Assembly: GCA_020851775.1 (NCBI GenBank)
Contig: JADZCB010000023.1
Coordinates: 1-35,237 of the forward strand
Length of the DNA stretch: 35,237 bases
DNA from: Gammaproteobacteria bacterium
GTDB taxonomy: Bacteria > Pseudomonadota > Gammaproteobacteria > Ga0077536
Direction of reading: 5' to 3'
Shown: in pieces, positions 21,886 to 30,135 of the stretch
How positions within the stretch are numbered: position 1 is the first letter of the stretch
Layout of the letters: each line of letters opens with the position of its first letter
Notes under the pieces: generated by a model
Database searches by the model: none
The model's input: the letters and a program-made list of their open reading frames with translations, nothing else
Told to the model about the DNA's origin: nothing
Program-made: the position numbers and the translations under genes

Positions 21886-23577
21886 ATGAGTCCATCCCCT
21901 GTCCCGGACGCGTCGCCGTCCGCCATTGCCGACGGCCTCGCGCTGCACGCACGGCTCGACACCTTCGTCACCACAGCGTGGGGTCGTCTGCGCGGCTGCA
22001 TCGAACACGATGCGACGCTCGTCGACGGCCTCGACGACGCGCAGGTCGTCAGTTACGAACTCGTGTTCGCGAGCGCCGAACTGCACGCGATGCGCGAGAT
22101 GCTCGGCTACGCACAGGCCTGCACGGCCACCGCTGCCGCCGAACTCGAGATCACGCTCGCGCTCGCATTCGCGGCAGATGCGACGGTCAAGATTCGCCAG
22201 CGCATCGACCGGGTGCGTCACGCGATCGGGATCGACAGCGCCGGCTACTGTGCCGTATTCGAGCAGGCGGATCTCCTCGACTTCTGCCGCCGCTGGCTCG
22301 CCCCGGCGCATCTCGCGGCGACCGGCGGCCGCCTGCTGGCGGCCGGCGCCTGCGGCCGCTCGCTGCTGCCCGAGGACAAGCAGATCATCGCCGCGAGCTT
22401 CGCGCGGGTCGCCGACGAAGTCGTCGCCCCGCTCGCCGAGAAGATCCATCGCGAAGATCTGACGATCCCCGACGAGATCCTGCGCGAGATCGCCGACATG
22501 GGCTGTTTCGCGCTGTCGATTCCGGAACGCTTCGGCGGTACCGCGCCGGATGGCGGCCACGACAATCTCGCGATGGTCGTCGTCACCGAGGAACTTTCGC
22601 GCGGTTCGCTCGCCGCGGCCGGCAGCCCGCTGACGCGGCCGGAGATCATGGCGCGCGCGCTGCTCGCCGGCGGCGATCACGATCAGTTGGCGAAGTGGCT
22701 GCCCGGCGTCGCCCAGGGGGCGCCGCTGTGCGCGATCGCGGTGACCGAACCCGACTGCGGCTCGGACGTCGCCGCGGTGCGCCTGAAGGCGACGCAGACC
22801 GCCGGCGGCTGGCTGCTGAACGGCGCCAAGACCTGGTGCACGTTCGCCGGCAAGGCCGGGCTGGTCCTCGTTCTCGCCCGCACGAACCCGGAGGCCGGGG
22901 CCGGCCACCGGGGACTTTCGCTGTTCCTGCTCGAAAAGCCGTCGACCGACGAACATGCGTTCGAATTCAGACAGCCTGGTGGCGGCACGCTGTCCGGCAA
23001 GGCCATCCCGACGCTCGGCTACCGCGGCATGCATTCGTACACGCTGTTCTTCGACAACGTGTTCGTCCCCGCCGACAACCTCGTCGGCGGGCCGGGTGCC
23101 GAAGGCAAGGGTTTCTACCTGACGATGGCGGGTTTCGCCGGCGGCCGGCTGCAGACCGCGGCGCGCGCCTGCGGACTGATGCGCGCGGCCTTCGACGCCG
23201 CGGCGCGCTATGCCCAGGAGCGCAAGGTCTTCGGCAAGCGACTCGCCGACTATCAGCTCACGCTCGCGAAACTCGCGCTGCTCGGCGCCAGTCTGCGCGC
23301 CTGCCGTGAGATGACCTATCACGTCGCGCGCCTGATGGACGAAGGCCAGGGCCAGATGGAAGCGAGCCTGGTCAAGCTTTATGCGTGCCGCGCGGCCGAG
23401 CAGCTCACGCGCGAGGCGCTGCAGATCCATGGCGGCATGGGTTATTCGGAGGAAACGGCGGTCAGTCGCTACTTCGTCGATGCGCGCGTGCTGTCGATCT
23501 TCGAAGGCGCGGAAGAGACGCTGGCCCTGAAGGTCGTCGCGCGCGAGAAGCTCGCGACGGTGCGCGGCATCGTCTGA
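21886..23577 (+). CDS. (2S)-methylsuccinyl-CoA dehydrogenase-like acyl-CoA dehydrogenase
   Basis: A 563-residue acyl-CoA dehydrogenase with an N-terminal extension of about 160 residues before the usual fold. This architecture and length match Mcd (about 550 residues) of the ethylmalonyl-CoA pathway, which oxidises (2S)-methylsuccinyl-CoA to mesaconyl-C1-CoA. Internal motifs resemble Mcd: MVVVTEELSRG, TEPDCGSD, LGYRGM, RLQTAARA and SRYFVDARVLSIFEGA. The Glu of IFEG (Glu540) is at the catalytic-base position of medium-chain dehydrogenases. The next gene is Mct-like, acting on the same product, which strengthens the call. A different branched dicarboxyl-CoA is possible. It lacks the other ethylmalonyl-CoA pathway genes nearby. 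Confidence 0.68.
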   Translation: MSPSPVPDASPSAIADGLALHARLDTFVTTAWGRLRGCIEHDATLVDGLDDAQVVSYELVFASAELHAMREMLGYAQACTATAAAELEITLALAFAADATVKIRQRIDRVRHAIGIDSAGYCAVFEQADLLDFCRRWLAPAHLAATGGRLLAAGACGRSLLPEDKQIIAASFARVADEVVAPLAEKIHREDLTIPDEILREIADMGCFALSIPERFGGTAPDGGHDNLAMVVVTEELSRGSLAAAGSPLTRPEIMARALLAGGDHDQLAKWLPGVAQGAPLCAIAVTEPDCGSDVAAVRLKATQTAGGWLLNGAKTWCTFAGKAGLVLVLARTNPEAGAGHRGLSLFLLEKPSTDEHAFEFRQPGGGTLSGKAIPTLGYRGMHSYTLFFDNVFVPADNLVGGPGAEGKGFYLTMAGFAGGRLQTAARACGLMRAAFDAAARYAQERKVFGKRLADYQLTLAKLALLGASLRACREMTYHVARLMDEGQGQMEASLVKLYACRAAEQLTREALQIHGGMGYSEETAVSRYFVDARVLSIFEGAEETLALKVVAREKLATVRGIV

Positions 23578-23698
23578 CACCGCGCCCGCGCGACCGCCGC
23601 CCGGGTACGGATCCCGTGGATGCGGATCCGGCGCGAGTGGCAGACAATCGCGTTCGGCGCCGGTTGCGGCGGACACGACATCACGGTATCGAGTGACG

Positions 23699-23718
23699 GC
23701 CGCGCATGCCTGCGCGGC
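23699..23718 (+). promoter_or_regulatory. Hairpin immediately upstream of the mct ribosome-binding site
   Basis: A perfect 8-bp inverted repeat, GCCGCGCA-TGCC-TGCGCGGC, forms a tetraloop hairpin. It ends 5 bases before the AAGGAG of the next gene, so folding could tune initiation or mark an mRNA processing point. No T-run follows, so a terminator is unlikely. It lies in the 159-base gap after the dehydrogenase gene. Confidence 0.4.
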
Positions 23719-23736
23719 GCGAAGGAGAACTGAACC

Positions 23737-24966
23737 ATGCAGAATCTGCTGCAGGGGCTGCGCATCGTCGAGGCCTCGGCCTTCATCGCCGCGCCGATGT
23801 GCGGCATGACACTCGCCCAACTCGGCGCCGACGTGATCCGCTTCGATCAGATCGGCGGCGGCATCGACTATCGGCGCTGGCCCGTCACCCGCGACAACGA
23901 CAGCATCTACTGGGCCGATCTGAATAAGGGCAAACGTTCGTTGTGCGTCGATCTGCGCAGCGCTGAAGGTCGCAGCCTCGTCACGCGGCTGATCGCGCTG
24001 CCGGGCCCCGACGGCGGCATCATGTCGACGAACCTGCCGGCGAAAGGCTGGCTCGACTACGCGACGCTCTGCACGCATCGCGCCGATCTGATCCAGCTCG
24101 CGATCGTCGGCGATCGCCACGGCGGCACGGCGGTCGACTACACCGTCAATGCGAAAGTCGGCTATCCGTATCTGACGGGGCCGGAAGACGACGAGCGGCC
24201 CGTCAATCACGTGCTGCCGGCCTGGGACATCGCCGCCGCGCTGCTCGCCGCGACCAGTCTGCTGACGGCGCTGCGCTTTCGCGATCGCAGCGGACGCGGC
24301 CAGCGCATCGACATGTCGCTCGCCGATGTCGCGCTCGCGGCCGTCGGCCATCTCGGCTACGTCGGCGAGCGCAAGATCAACGGAGTCGAACGCACACGCG
24401 GCGGAAATTATCTCTACGGCGCCTTCGGTCGCGACTTCGTCGCCGGCGACGGCGCGCGCCTCATGGTGATGGCGATCAGCCCGAAGATGTGGAGCGGATT
24501 GCTCGCCGCGACGGGCCTGAAGGAGGCGATGGCGGTGCTCGGCGCCCGCCTCGGCCTCGATCTCGACCAGGAGGGCAACCGCTATCTCGCGCGTCGCGAG
24601 ATCGCCGATGTCCTCGCCGATCATCTCGCGACGCGCCCGCTCGCCGACATCGCCGCCGCGTTCGATGCCAACGGCGTGTGCTGGGGGCGTTACCAGTCGA
24701 TCGCCGATCTGATCGACACGGATCCCGACTGCTCGCCCGCCAACCCGATCTACCATCTCGTCGAACAGCCCGATATCGGCACCTATCCGGTACCCGGACA
24801 ACCGATGCACTTCGGTGCCGTCACGCGGGCGCCGGCACGCCGCGCGCCGCGGCTCGGCGAGCACACGGACGAAATCCTGGCCGATCTGCTCGGCATGAGC
24901 AGCGGCGAGATCGGCCGGCTGCACGACGCGGGCATCGTCGCCGGCCCGCGCGCAGCCCGCGCCTGA
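23737..24966 (+). CDS. mct: 2-methylfumaryl-CoA isomerase-like (mesaconyl-CoA C1-C4 CoA transferase, Mct)
   Basis: A 409-residue family III CoA-transferase that closely resembles Chloroflexus aurantiacus Mct as I recall it. Mct moves CoA within one molecule, turning mesaconyl-C1-CoA (2-methylfumaryl-CoA) into mesaconyl-C4-CoA in the 3-hydroxypropionate bicycle. Shared features are GLRIVEASAFIAAPMCGMTL, the GGGIDYRRWPVT loop, VNHVLPAWDI with the catalytic-position Asp164, NYLYGAFGRDF and LGEHTDEIL. Ordinary family III enzymes, such as the one at 14433-15644, lack these. AAGGAG lies 9 bases before the ATG. It sits between the Mcd-like gene and a kinase on the same strand. Biochemical role is inferred. 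Confidence 0.82.
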   Translation: MQNLLQGLRIVEASAFIAAPMCGMTLAQLGADVIRFDQIGGGIDYRRWPVTRDNDSIYWADLNKGKRSLCVDLRSAEGRSLVTRLIALPGPDGGIMSTNLPAKGWLDYATLCTHRADLIQLAIVGDRHGGTAVDYTVNAKVGYPYLTGPEDDERPVNHVLPAWDIAAALLAATSLLTALRFRDRSGRGQRIDMSLADVALAAVGHLGYVGERKINGVERTRGGNYLYGAFGRDFVAGDGARLMVMAISPKMWSGLLAATGLKEAMAVLGARLGLDLDQEGNRYLARREIADVLADHLATRPLADIAAAFDANGVCWGRYQSIADLIDTDPDCSPANPIYHLVEQPDIGTYPVPGQPMHFGAVTRAPARRAPRLGEHTDEILADLLGMSSGEIGRLHDAGIVAGPRAARA

Positions 24967-25011
24967 ACACGTTTTCCGCAACGCCCCGCGCCACTTCACG
25001 AGAGTTCACGC

Positions 25012-26091
25012 ATGAGTCATACACGCCAGGAAAAGTTCTCCGGGACCAAGCAGGTCGAACCGCATCTGCAACTCGATGCCGGCCGCCTCGAGGCCTATCT
25101 GAAGACCGTCGTCCCGGACTACGCAGGCCCGCTCGAACTGCGCCGCTTCAAGGGCGGCCAGTCGAATCCGACCTACCAGCTCGTCACCGGCAACCGCAAC
25201 TACGTCCTGCGGCGCAAGCCACCGGGGCCGCTGCTGCCATCGGCGCACGCCGTCGATCGCGAGTATCAGGTGATCAAGGCGCTGTCCGACGTCGGCTTCC
25301 CGGTGCCCCGGCCCTATGCGCTGTGCACCGACGAGTCGGTGATCGGCACGATGTTCTACGTGATGGAGATGATCGAAGGCCGCGTGCTGTGGGAAATGTC
25401 GTTGCCGGGCATGACGCCGGCCGAACGCGCGCAGATCTACGACGCCAAGGTCACCACGCTCGCCCAGTTGCAGAAGATCGACTACAGGGCCGTGGGACTC
25501 GAGAGTTTCGGCAAGCCGACGGACTACTTCGCGCGCCAGATCACACGCTGGACGAAGAACTACGTCGCCTCCGAAACCGTTAAGATCGATCTGATGGATA
25601 GACTCAATGCGTGGCTGCCCGCGAACATTCCGCACGACGACGCGGTGTCGATCGTCCATGGTGACTACCGCATGGACAACATGATCTTCCATCCGACCGA
25701 ACCGCGCGTCATCGCCGTGCTCGACTGGGAGTTGTCGACGATCGGCCATCCGCTCGGCGATTTCACCTATCACCTGCTGCCGTGGTTGCTGCCGCAGATG
25801 GGCGAGCGCATCAGCACCCTCGGCGGACTGGATCTGCCGGCGCTCGGCATTCCGAGCGAGGAGGAATACATCGCGCGCTATTGCGCGCTGGTCGGCCGCC
25901 GCAACATCCCTGGCATCGACTATTACCGGGCGTACACGCTGTGGCGGCTCGCCGCGATCTACCAGGGGATCATCAAGCGCGTAGAGGAAGGTACGGCGGC
26001 GAACGAACACGCCGAAACCAGCCCCGAACTGGTGAAGACCATCGCCGCGATCGCATGGGACTATGCCCGCAAGCACGGTGCGCCGGCCTGA
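25012..26091 (+). CDS. ACAD10/11-type phosphotransferase (aminoglycoside kinase fold)
   Basis: A 359-residue protein-kinase-like phosphotransferase of the branch that forms the N-terminal domain of animal ACAD10/ACAD11. The fold signatures are GGQSNPTYQL (glycine-rich, 48-57), the ATP-site lysine in LRRKP (Lys69), HGDYRMDN (216-223, Asp218 catalytic) and VLDWELSTIG (metal-binding Asp238). In the levulinate pathway and ACAD11, such kinases phosphorylate 4-hydroxyacyl-CoAs so a dehydrogenase-fold partner can remove phosphate. Two acyl-CoA dehydrogenase genes follow, 20 bases downstream, in line with that role. An antibiotic kinase is unlikely given the neighbours. Confidence 0.85.
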   Translation: MSHTRQEKFSGTKQVEPHLQLDAGRLEAYLKTVVPDYAGPLELRRFKGGQSNPTYQLVTGNRNYVLRRKPPGPLLPSAHAVDREYQVIKALSDVGFPVPRPYALCTDESVIGTMFYVMEMIEGRVLWEMSLPGMTPAERAQIYDAKVTTLAQLQKIDYRAVGLESFGKPTDYFARQITRWTKNYVASETVKIDLMDRLNAWLPANIPHDDAVSIVHGDYRMDNMIFHPTEPRVIAVLDWELSTIGHPLGDFTYHLLPWLLPQMGERISTLGGLDLPALGIPSEEEYIARYCALVGRRNIPGIDYYRAYTLWRLAAIYQGIIKRVEEGTAANEHAETSPELVKTIAAIAWDYARKHGAPA

Positions 26092-26110
26092 AACGCACCT
26101 GGAGACTCCG

Positions 26111-27274
26111 ATGCTGAACCTCGACAGTCTGCGTTTTCCGCGCCACGCACTGCCGTCCGCGCTGGAAGACCTGCGCCGCGAGGTGCGGGCCTTTCTCGCG
26201 GACGCACTCGTGCCCTACTCCGCCGTCGTCCGCAGCAACACCTGGGACGGTTTCGATCCCGAATTCAGCCGCAAGCTCGGCGCGCGCGGCTGGCTCGGCA
26301 TGGCGCTGCCGAAGCAGTACGGCGGCCACGAACGTTCGGCGCTCGAGCGCTACGTCGTCGTCGAGGAGACGCTCGCCGCCGGCGCGCCGGTCGGTTTTCA
26401 CTGGATCGCCGATCGCCAGAGCGGCCCGGTGATCGCCCGTTACGGCACCGACGAGCAGAAACGGCGCATCATCCCGGGCATCGCGAACGGCGAAATCTGT
26501 TTCTGCATCGGCATGAGCGAGCCGAATTCCGGGTCCGATCTCGCCTCGGTACGCAGCCGCGCCGAGCGTGTCGCCGACGGCTGGTGCGTCAACGGCACCA
26601 AGATCTGGACCACGAATGCGCATCGTGCCGACTACATGATCGCGCTGTTGCGCACCGACAGCGGCGGCGAGAGCAAGCATCGCGGCCTGTCGCAGTTCCT
26701 GATCGATCTGAAGCACACCAAGGGCATCACGGCGCGGCCGATCCGCGATCTGACCGGGCGCGGTCACTTCAACGAGGTGGTGTTCCAGGATGCGCTGCTG
26801 CCGGCCGACGCGCTGCTCGGCACGGAAGGCGAAGGCTGGAAGCAGGCCACCGCCGAACTCGCCTTCGAGCGCAGCGGCCCCGAGCGCTATCTGTCGTGCT
26901 TCCTGCTGTTGAGCAGGCTCGTCGACGAAGTCAGGGATCATGCGAGTCCGGCGACCCTCGCCAAGATCGGCGCCGAAGTGGCGTGGGCGGCGACGCTGCG
27001 CAACATGTCGCTGGCGGTCGCCGGCATGCTGAACGAGGGCATCGATCCGGGACTGCAGGCGGCGATCGTCAAGGATCTCGGCTGCCAGTTCGAGCAGCGC
27101 CTGCCGGGTCTCGCACAGGAACTCGTCGCGCTCGAGCCGACGCTCGCCGGCAGCGGCAGCGATTATCAACAGGTGCTCGGCAATCTCACGCAGCTCGCAC
27201 CGTCGTTCTCGTTGCGCGGGGGCACGCTCGAAATTCTGCGCGGCATCATCGCGCGCGGCCTGGGGGTCCGATGA
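26111..27274 (+). CDS. Acyl-CoA dehydrogenase, first subunit
   Basis: A 387-residue acyl-CoA dehydrogenase starting at an ATG with GGAG 6 bases upstream. The FAD-contacting SEPNSGSD is at 136-143. The position of the medium-chain catalytic Glu is a Gly here (LRGGTLEI). A Glu at 253 in ELAFERSG fits the alternative catalytic position of isovaleryl- and long-chain dehydrogenases. It overlaps the next dehydrogenase gene by 4 bases (ATGA at 27271), so they are likely one heteromeric enzyme, as in the alpha2beta2 FadE pairs of sterol degradation. It may act with the preceding kinase. Confidence 0.88.
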   Translation: MLNLDSLRFPRHALPSALEDLRREVRAFLADALVPYSAVVRSNTWDGFDPEFSRKLGARGWLGMALPKQYGGHERSALERYVVVEETLAAGAPVGFHWIADRQSGPVIARYGTDEQKRRIIPGIANGEICFCIGMSEPNSGSDLASVRSRAERVADGWCVNGTKIWTTNAHRADYMIALLRTDSGGESKHRGLSQFLIDLKHTKGITARPIRDLTGRGHFNEVVFQDALLPADALLGTEGEGWKQATAELAFERSGPERYLSCFLLLSRLVDEVRDHASPATLAKIGAEVAWAATLRNMSLAVAGMLNEGIDPGLQAAIVKDLGCQFEQRLPGLAQELVALEPTLAGSGSDYQQVLGNLTQLAPSFSLRGGTLEILRGIIARGLGVR

Positions 27275-28311
27275 ACGAACTGCAACAGATACTCGACGAC
27301 AGCGTCACGCGGCTGTTCGCCGCGCGCGTCGATCGTGAATTCCTGACCGCGACCGAGGAAGCCGGGTTTTCCGCCGATCTGTGGTCGCTCGCGCGGGAAC
27401 AAGGCCTCACCCATGTGCTCGTCAGCGAACAGGGCGGCGGCATGAATGCCGGCTGGGCGGATGCCTACGTCGTCGTGCGCGCCTGCGGACGCTATGCCGT
27501 GCCGCTGCCGATCCCGGAGACGATGCTCGGCCTGTGGCTGCTCGAGCGTGCCGGCGCCCCACCCGTCGATGGCGTGATCGGTCTCCTGCCCGTCCCGATC
27601 GCACTCGCTGTCGACGGCACGTTCAGCGGCGACATGCCGCGCGTGCCGTGGGGACGCGACGCGACGGCCTTCGTCGGCACGACCGACGACGGGCGCCTGG
27701 TCTGTTTCGACACCTCCGCGATCGCGATCCGCGAGGATTCGAACCTCGCGCGCGAACCGCGCGACGACGTGCGCTTCGAGCGCGCGCGGCCGCTCGCGTT
27801 GCAGCCGCTCGATCTCCCGCTGGACGCCGTCCACTGGTTCGGCGCGCTGCTGCGCTCGGCACAGATCGCCGGCGCCGCCGCCGGCTGTCTCGAACTGTCG
27901 GTTCGCTACACCTCCGAGCGCGAGCAGTTCGGACGTCTCCTGTCGCAGTTCCAGGCAATTCAGCATCATCTCGCCGAACTCGCCGGCGGCATGGCGTCGG
28001 TCGACACCATCGCCCATGCCGCATTCACGGCGGTCGACGACGACGGCTTCCGAACCGGTGGCCGCGATGCACGCTTCGAAATCGCCGCGGCCAAATGCCG
28101 CGCGAGTGAAGCGGTCGAGATGCTGACGCGGATCAGCCACCAGGTGCACGGAGCGATCGGTTTCACGTACGAATACGCGCTGCAGTTCCTGACGCGCCGC
28201 CTGTGGTCGTGGCGCGCGGAATTCGGCGCCCATGGCCAATGGGGCGAAGTGCTCGGCCGCACCGCCATCGAGCAGGGCGGGGATCGCCTGTGGGCCTGCA
28301 TCACCAACTGA
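27271..28311 (+). CDS. Acyl-CoA dehydrogenase, second (divergent) subunit
   Basis: A 346-residue protein of the acyl-CoA dehydrogenase fold, more divergent than its partner. The N-terminal half lacks the usual SEPxxGSD FAD motif. The C-terminal half keeps YTSEREQFGRLLSQFQAIQHHLAEL and QVHGAIGFTYEY, the flavin-binding helices. Heteromeric dehydrogenases typically pair one such weak subunit with a canonical one, and the 4-base overlap with the upstream gene supports that. It ends 55 bases before the enoyl-CoA hydratase-family gene. On its own it might not be catalytic. Confidence 0.85.
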   Translation: MNELQQILDDSVTRLFAARVDREFLTATEEAGFSADLWSLAREQGLTHVLVSEQGGGMNAGWADAYVVVRACGRYAVPLPIPETMLGLWLLERAGAPPVDGVIGLLPVPIALAVDGTFSGDMPRVPWGRDATAFVGTTDDGRLVCFDTSAIAIREDSNLAREPRDDVRFERARPLALQPLDLPLDAVHWFGALLRSAQIAGAAAGCLELSVRYTSEREQFGRLLSQFQAIQHHLAELAGGMASVDTIAHAAFTAVDDDGFRTGGRDARFEIAAAKCRASEAVEMLTRISHQVHGAIGFTYEYALQFLTRRLWSWRAEFGAHGQWGEVLGRTAIEQGGDRLWACITN

Positions 28312-28366
28312 GCAACCTCTGCTTGTGCAGAGTTTCTCCAACCCTGAACGAACCCGGAAGACACTC

Positions 28367-29173
28367 ATGAGCAACGACGATCTGCTTCTATTCGAAAAGC
28401 GCGGTCATATCGGCTACCTGACGCTGAACCGACCCGACAGGCGCAACCCGCTCGGCCTCGCCGGTGATGGCGAACAGTTCAAGGCGATGGCGGCACGGAT
28501 CAATGGCGACTTCGAGTTGCGCTGCGTGATCATGACGGGCGCCGGCAGCGCGTTTTCCGCCGGCGGTGACCTGAAGGCGATGCGCGATCGCAGCGGCGAG
28601 TTCGGTGTCGACAACCTGCGCCTGCGCGATCACTACCGCGACAGCATCCATGGCATCATCAAGGCGATGTGGGGCATCGAGGTGCCGATGATCGGCGCGA
28701 TCAACGGCCCGGCGATCGGTCTCGGCGGCGACGTTGCCTCACTGTGCGACATCCGGCTGTCGGCTGCGAGCGCGAAGTTCGGCGCGACCTTCCTCAAGAT
28801 CGGGCTCATCCCCGGCGACGGCGGCGCGTGGCTGCTGCCGCGAATCGTCGGCTGGTCGCGCGCCGCGCAGCTCTATTTCACCGGCGACGTCGTCGATGCG
28901 CAGACCGCGCGCGACTGGGGCCTCGTGTCCGAGGTCTACCCGGACGATCGCCTGATGCCCGAAGCGGAGAAGCTGGCGGCGAAGATCTGCGCCCAGCCGC
29001 CGCAGTCGCTGCGCATGACCAAGCGCCTGATGCGCGAAGGTCTGACGGCGAGCTTCGATACGATCATGGAACTGTCGGCCTCGATGCAGGTGCTGGTCCA
29101 GCGCACCGACGATCACATCGAAGCGGTCAATGCCTTCTTCGAAAAGCGCGAGCCGAAATTCCAGGGCCGGTAA
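28367..29173 (+). CDS. Enoyl-CoA hydratase/isomerase family protein (altered active site)
   Basis: A 268-residue crotonase-fold protein starting at the ATG at 28367 (GGAAG 8 bases upstream). The oxyanion-hole regions SAFSAGGDL (61-69) and GLGGDV are present. The two catalytic glutamates of true enoyl-CoA hydratase are replaced: Asp122 occupies the first (GGDVASLCDIR), and Phe142 the second (FGATFLKIG). An aspartate in IPGDGGAW (Asp151) could supply an acid/base as in some isomerases. It may be an isomerase or hydrolase rather than a hydratase. It is the last plus-strand gene of the cluster. Confidence 0.85.
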   Translation: MSNDDLLLFEKRGHIGYLTLNRPDRRNPLGLAGDGEQFKAMAARINGDFELRCVIMTGAGSAFSAGGDLKAMRDRSGEFGVDNLRLRDHYRDSIHGIIKAMWGIEVPMIGAINGPAIGLGGDVASLCDIRLSAASAKFGATFLKIGLIPGDGGAWLLPRIVGWSRAAQLYFTGDVVDAQTARDWGLVSEVYPDDRLMPEAEKLAAKICAQPPQSLRMTKRLMREGLTASFDTIMELSASMQVLVQRTDDHIEAVNAFFEKREPKFQGR

Positions 29174-29200
29174 ACCCGTATCGCCCGCGCACAGGACGTG

Positions 29201-29235
29201 CGCGCTCGAGCGATACAGGGATGTACTCGAGCGCG
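29201..29235. repeat. Ten-bp inverted repeat, possible terminator stem
   Basis: CGCGCTCGAG at 29201-29210 and CTCGAGCGCG at 29226-29235 are perfectly complementary with a 15-base loop. It lies between the convergent enoyl-CoA hydratase-family and SDR genes, where a bidirectional terminator is expected. There is no T-run, so the function is uncertain. Confidence 0.45.
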
Positions 29236-29287
29236 TCGACGCAGGGTTGTCCGGCGCCGGCGCCCGGGAGTGGCACTCACCCAATAC

Positions 29288-29322
29288 CCTTGTCGGGCTT
29301 CCTACGTCAGCCCAGCCTACGC
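29288..29322. repeat. Possible dispersed GGGCT/AGCCC repeat
   Basis: The 35-base stretch contains TGTCGGGCTTCCTACGTCAG followed by CCCAGCCTACGC; GGGCT and AGCCC form a short stem. It resembles a sequence I have seen recurring in intergenic DNA of many proteobacteria (GTAGGTTGGGCTGACGTACG-like on the other strand), but I cannot verify this. It is in the convergent gap before the SDR gene. Confidence 0.35.
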
Positions 29323-29330
29323 ACCCATCG

Positions 29331-30098
29331 TCACGCCGCCGAGATCCCCCCGTCGATCGGGAACGTCGTGCCGGAACAGAAGCTGCTCTCGTCACTGGCG
29401 AGGAACAGCGCGAGACGCGCGACTTCTTCCGGCGTCCCGTAACGGCGCAGCGGGATCCCCGTTTCCAGGCGCGCCCTGATCTTTTCCGGCGCGCCCGGCC
29501 CCCACTGCCGTTCCAGCGACTGGACCATGCGGGTCTCGATCGGCGCCGGGTTTATCGTGTTGACGCGGATGTTGTACGCGGCGTTTTCGAGCGCCGCGGT
29601 CTTCATCAGGCCGACGACGGCGTGCTTCGACGCGATATACGGTGCGATCCGCGGCGTGGCGCGGAGTCCGCCGAGCGACGAGGTGATGACGATGCTGCCG
29701 CCGCGCTGCTGCTGCATCACCGGGAGCACGGTCTTGAGCGCAAGAAAAACGCCGCGCACGTTGACCGCCATCACCCGCTCGTAATCTTCGAGCGTGGCAT
29801 CCACGATCGGCGCGACCTTGCCCTCGATGCCGGCATTCGCGAACAGCACGTCGATGCGTCCCCACTGCCGGTGCGCGGCATCGACATAGGCACGCGTCTC
29901 GTCGGGATCGGTGACATCGGCGACGATCGCCATCGCCCTGCCCTCGCCCAGCTCGGCGACGGCGGCGTCGAGTTGCGCGCGCTGGACGTCGACGAGCAGC
30001 ACCTTGGCCCCTTCGTCGACGAAAAGCCGCGCCGCGGCGAGCCCGATGCCGGCCGCTGCGCCGGTGATGATTGCGACCTTGCCTGCGAGCCTGCCCAT
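29331..30098 (-). CDS. Short-chain dehydrogenase/reductase
   Basis: A 255-residue classical SDR. Cofactor motif TGAAAGIG is at 12-19, with Asp near 37 (LLVDVQR) suggesting NAD preference. NAG is at 88-90, the catalytic Ser is within TSSLGG (139-144), and YIASK is at 154-158 (Tyr154, Lys158). The C-terminal FPIDGGISA is typical of FabG-like enzymes. The ATG at 30098 has GGAG 8 bases upstream. The frame is open another 60 residues, which I reject as non-family. It is transcribed towards the acyl-CoA cluster. The substrate is not clear. Confidence 0.9.
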   Translation of the reverse strand: MGRLAGKVAIITGAAAGIGLAAARLFVDEGAKVLLVDVQRAQLDAAVAELGEGRAMAIVADVTDPDETRAYVDAAHRQWGRIDVLFANAGIEGKVAPIVDATLEDYERVMAVNVRGVFLALKTVLPVMQQQRGGSIVITSSLGGLRATPRIAPYIASKHAVVGLMKTAALENAAYNIRVNTINPAPIETRMVQSLERQWGPGAPEKIRARLETGIPLRRYGTPEEVARLALFLASDESSFCSGTTFPIDGGISAA

Positions 30099-30135
30099 GC
30101 GCCGTTCTCCGATAAAAATTCGAGCCCGTCGAATC

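Noticed and set aside
21805-24999. A 1064-residue open frame on the minus strand
   Set aside because: It is antisense to the clearly homologous dehydrogenase and Mct-like genes. Long antisense frames are expected in GC-rich DNA with strong third-position bias, and the peptide shows no family motifs.
25012-26091. Antibiotic (aminoglycoside) resistance kinase
   Set aside because: The fold is shared, but the sequence signatures and the acyl-CoA dehydrogenase neighbours place it in the ACAD10/11 branch.
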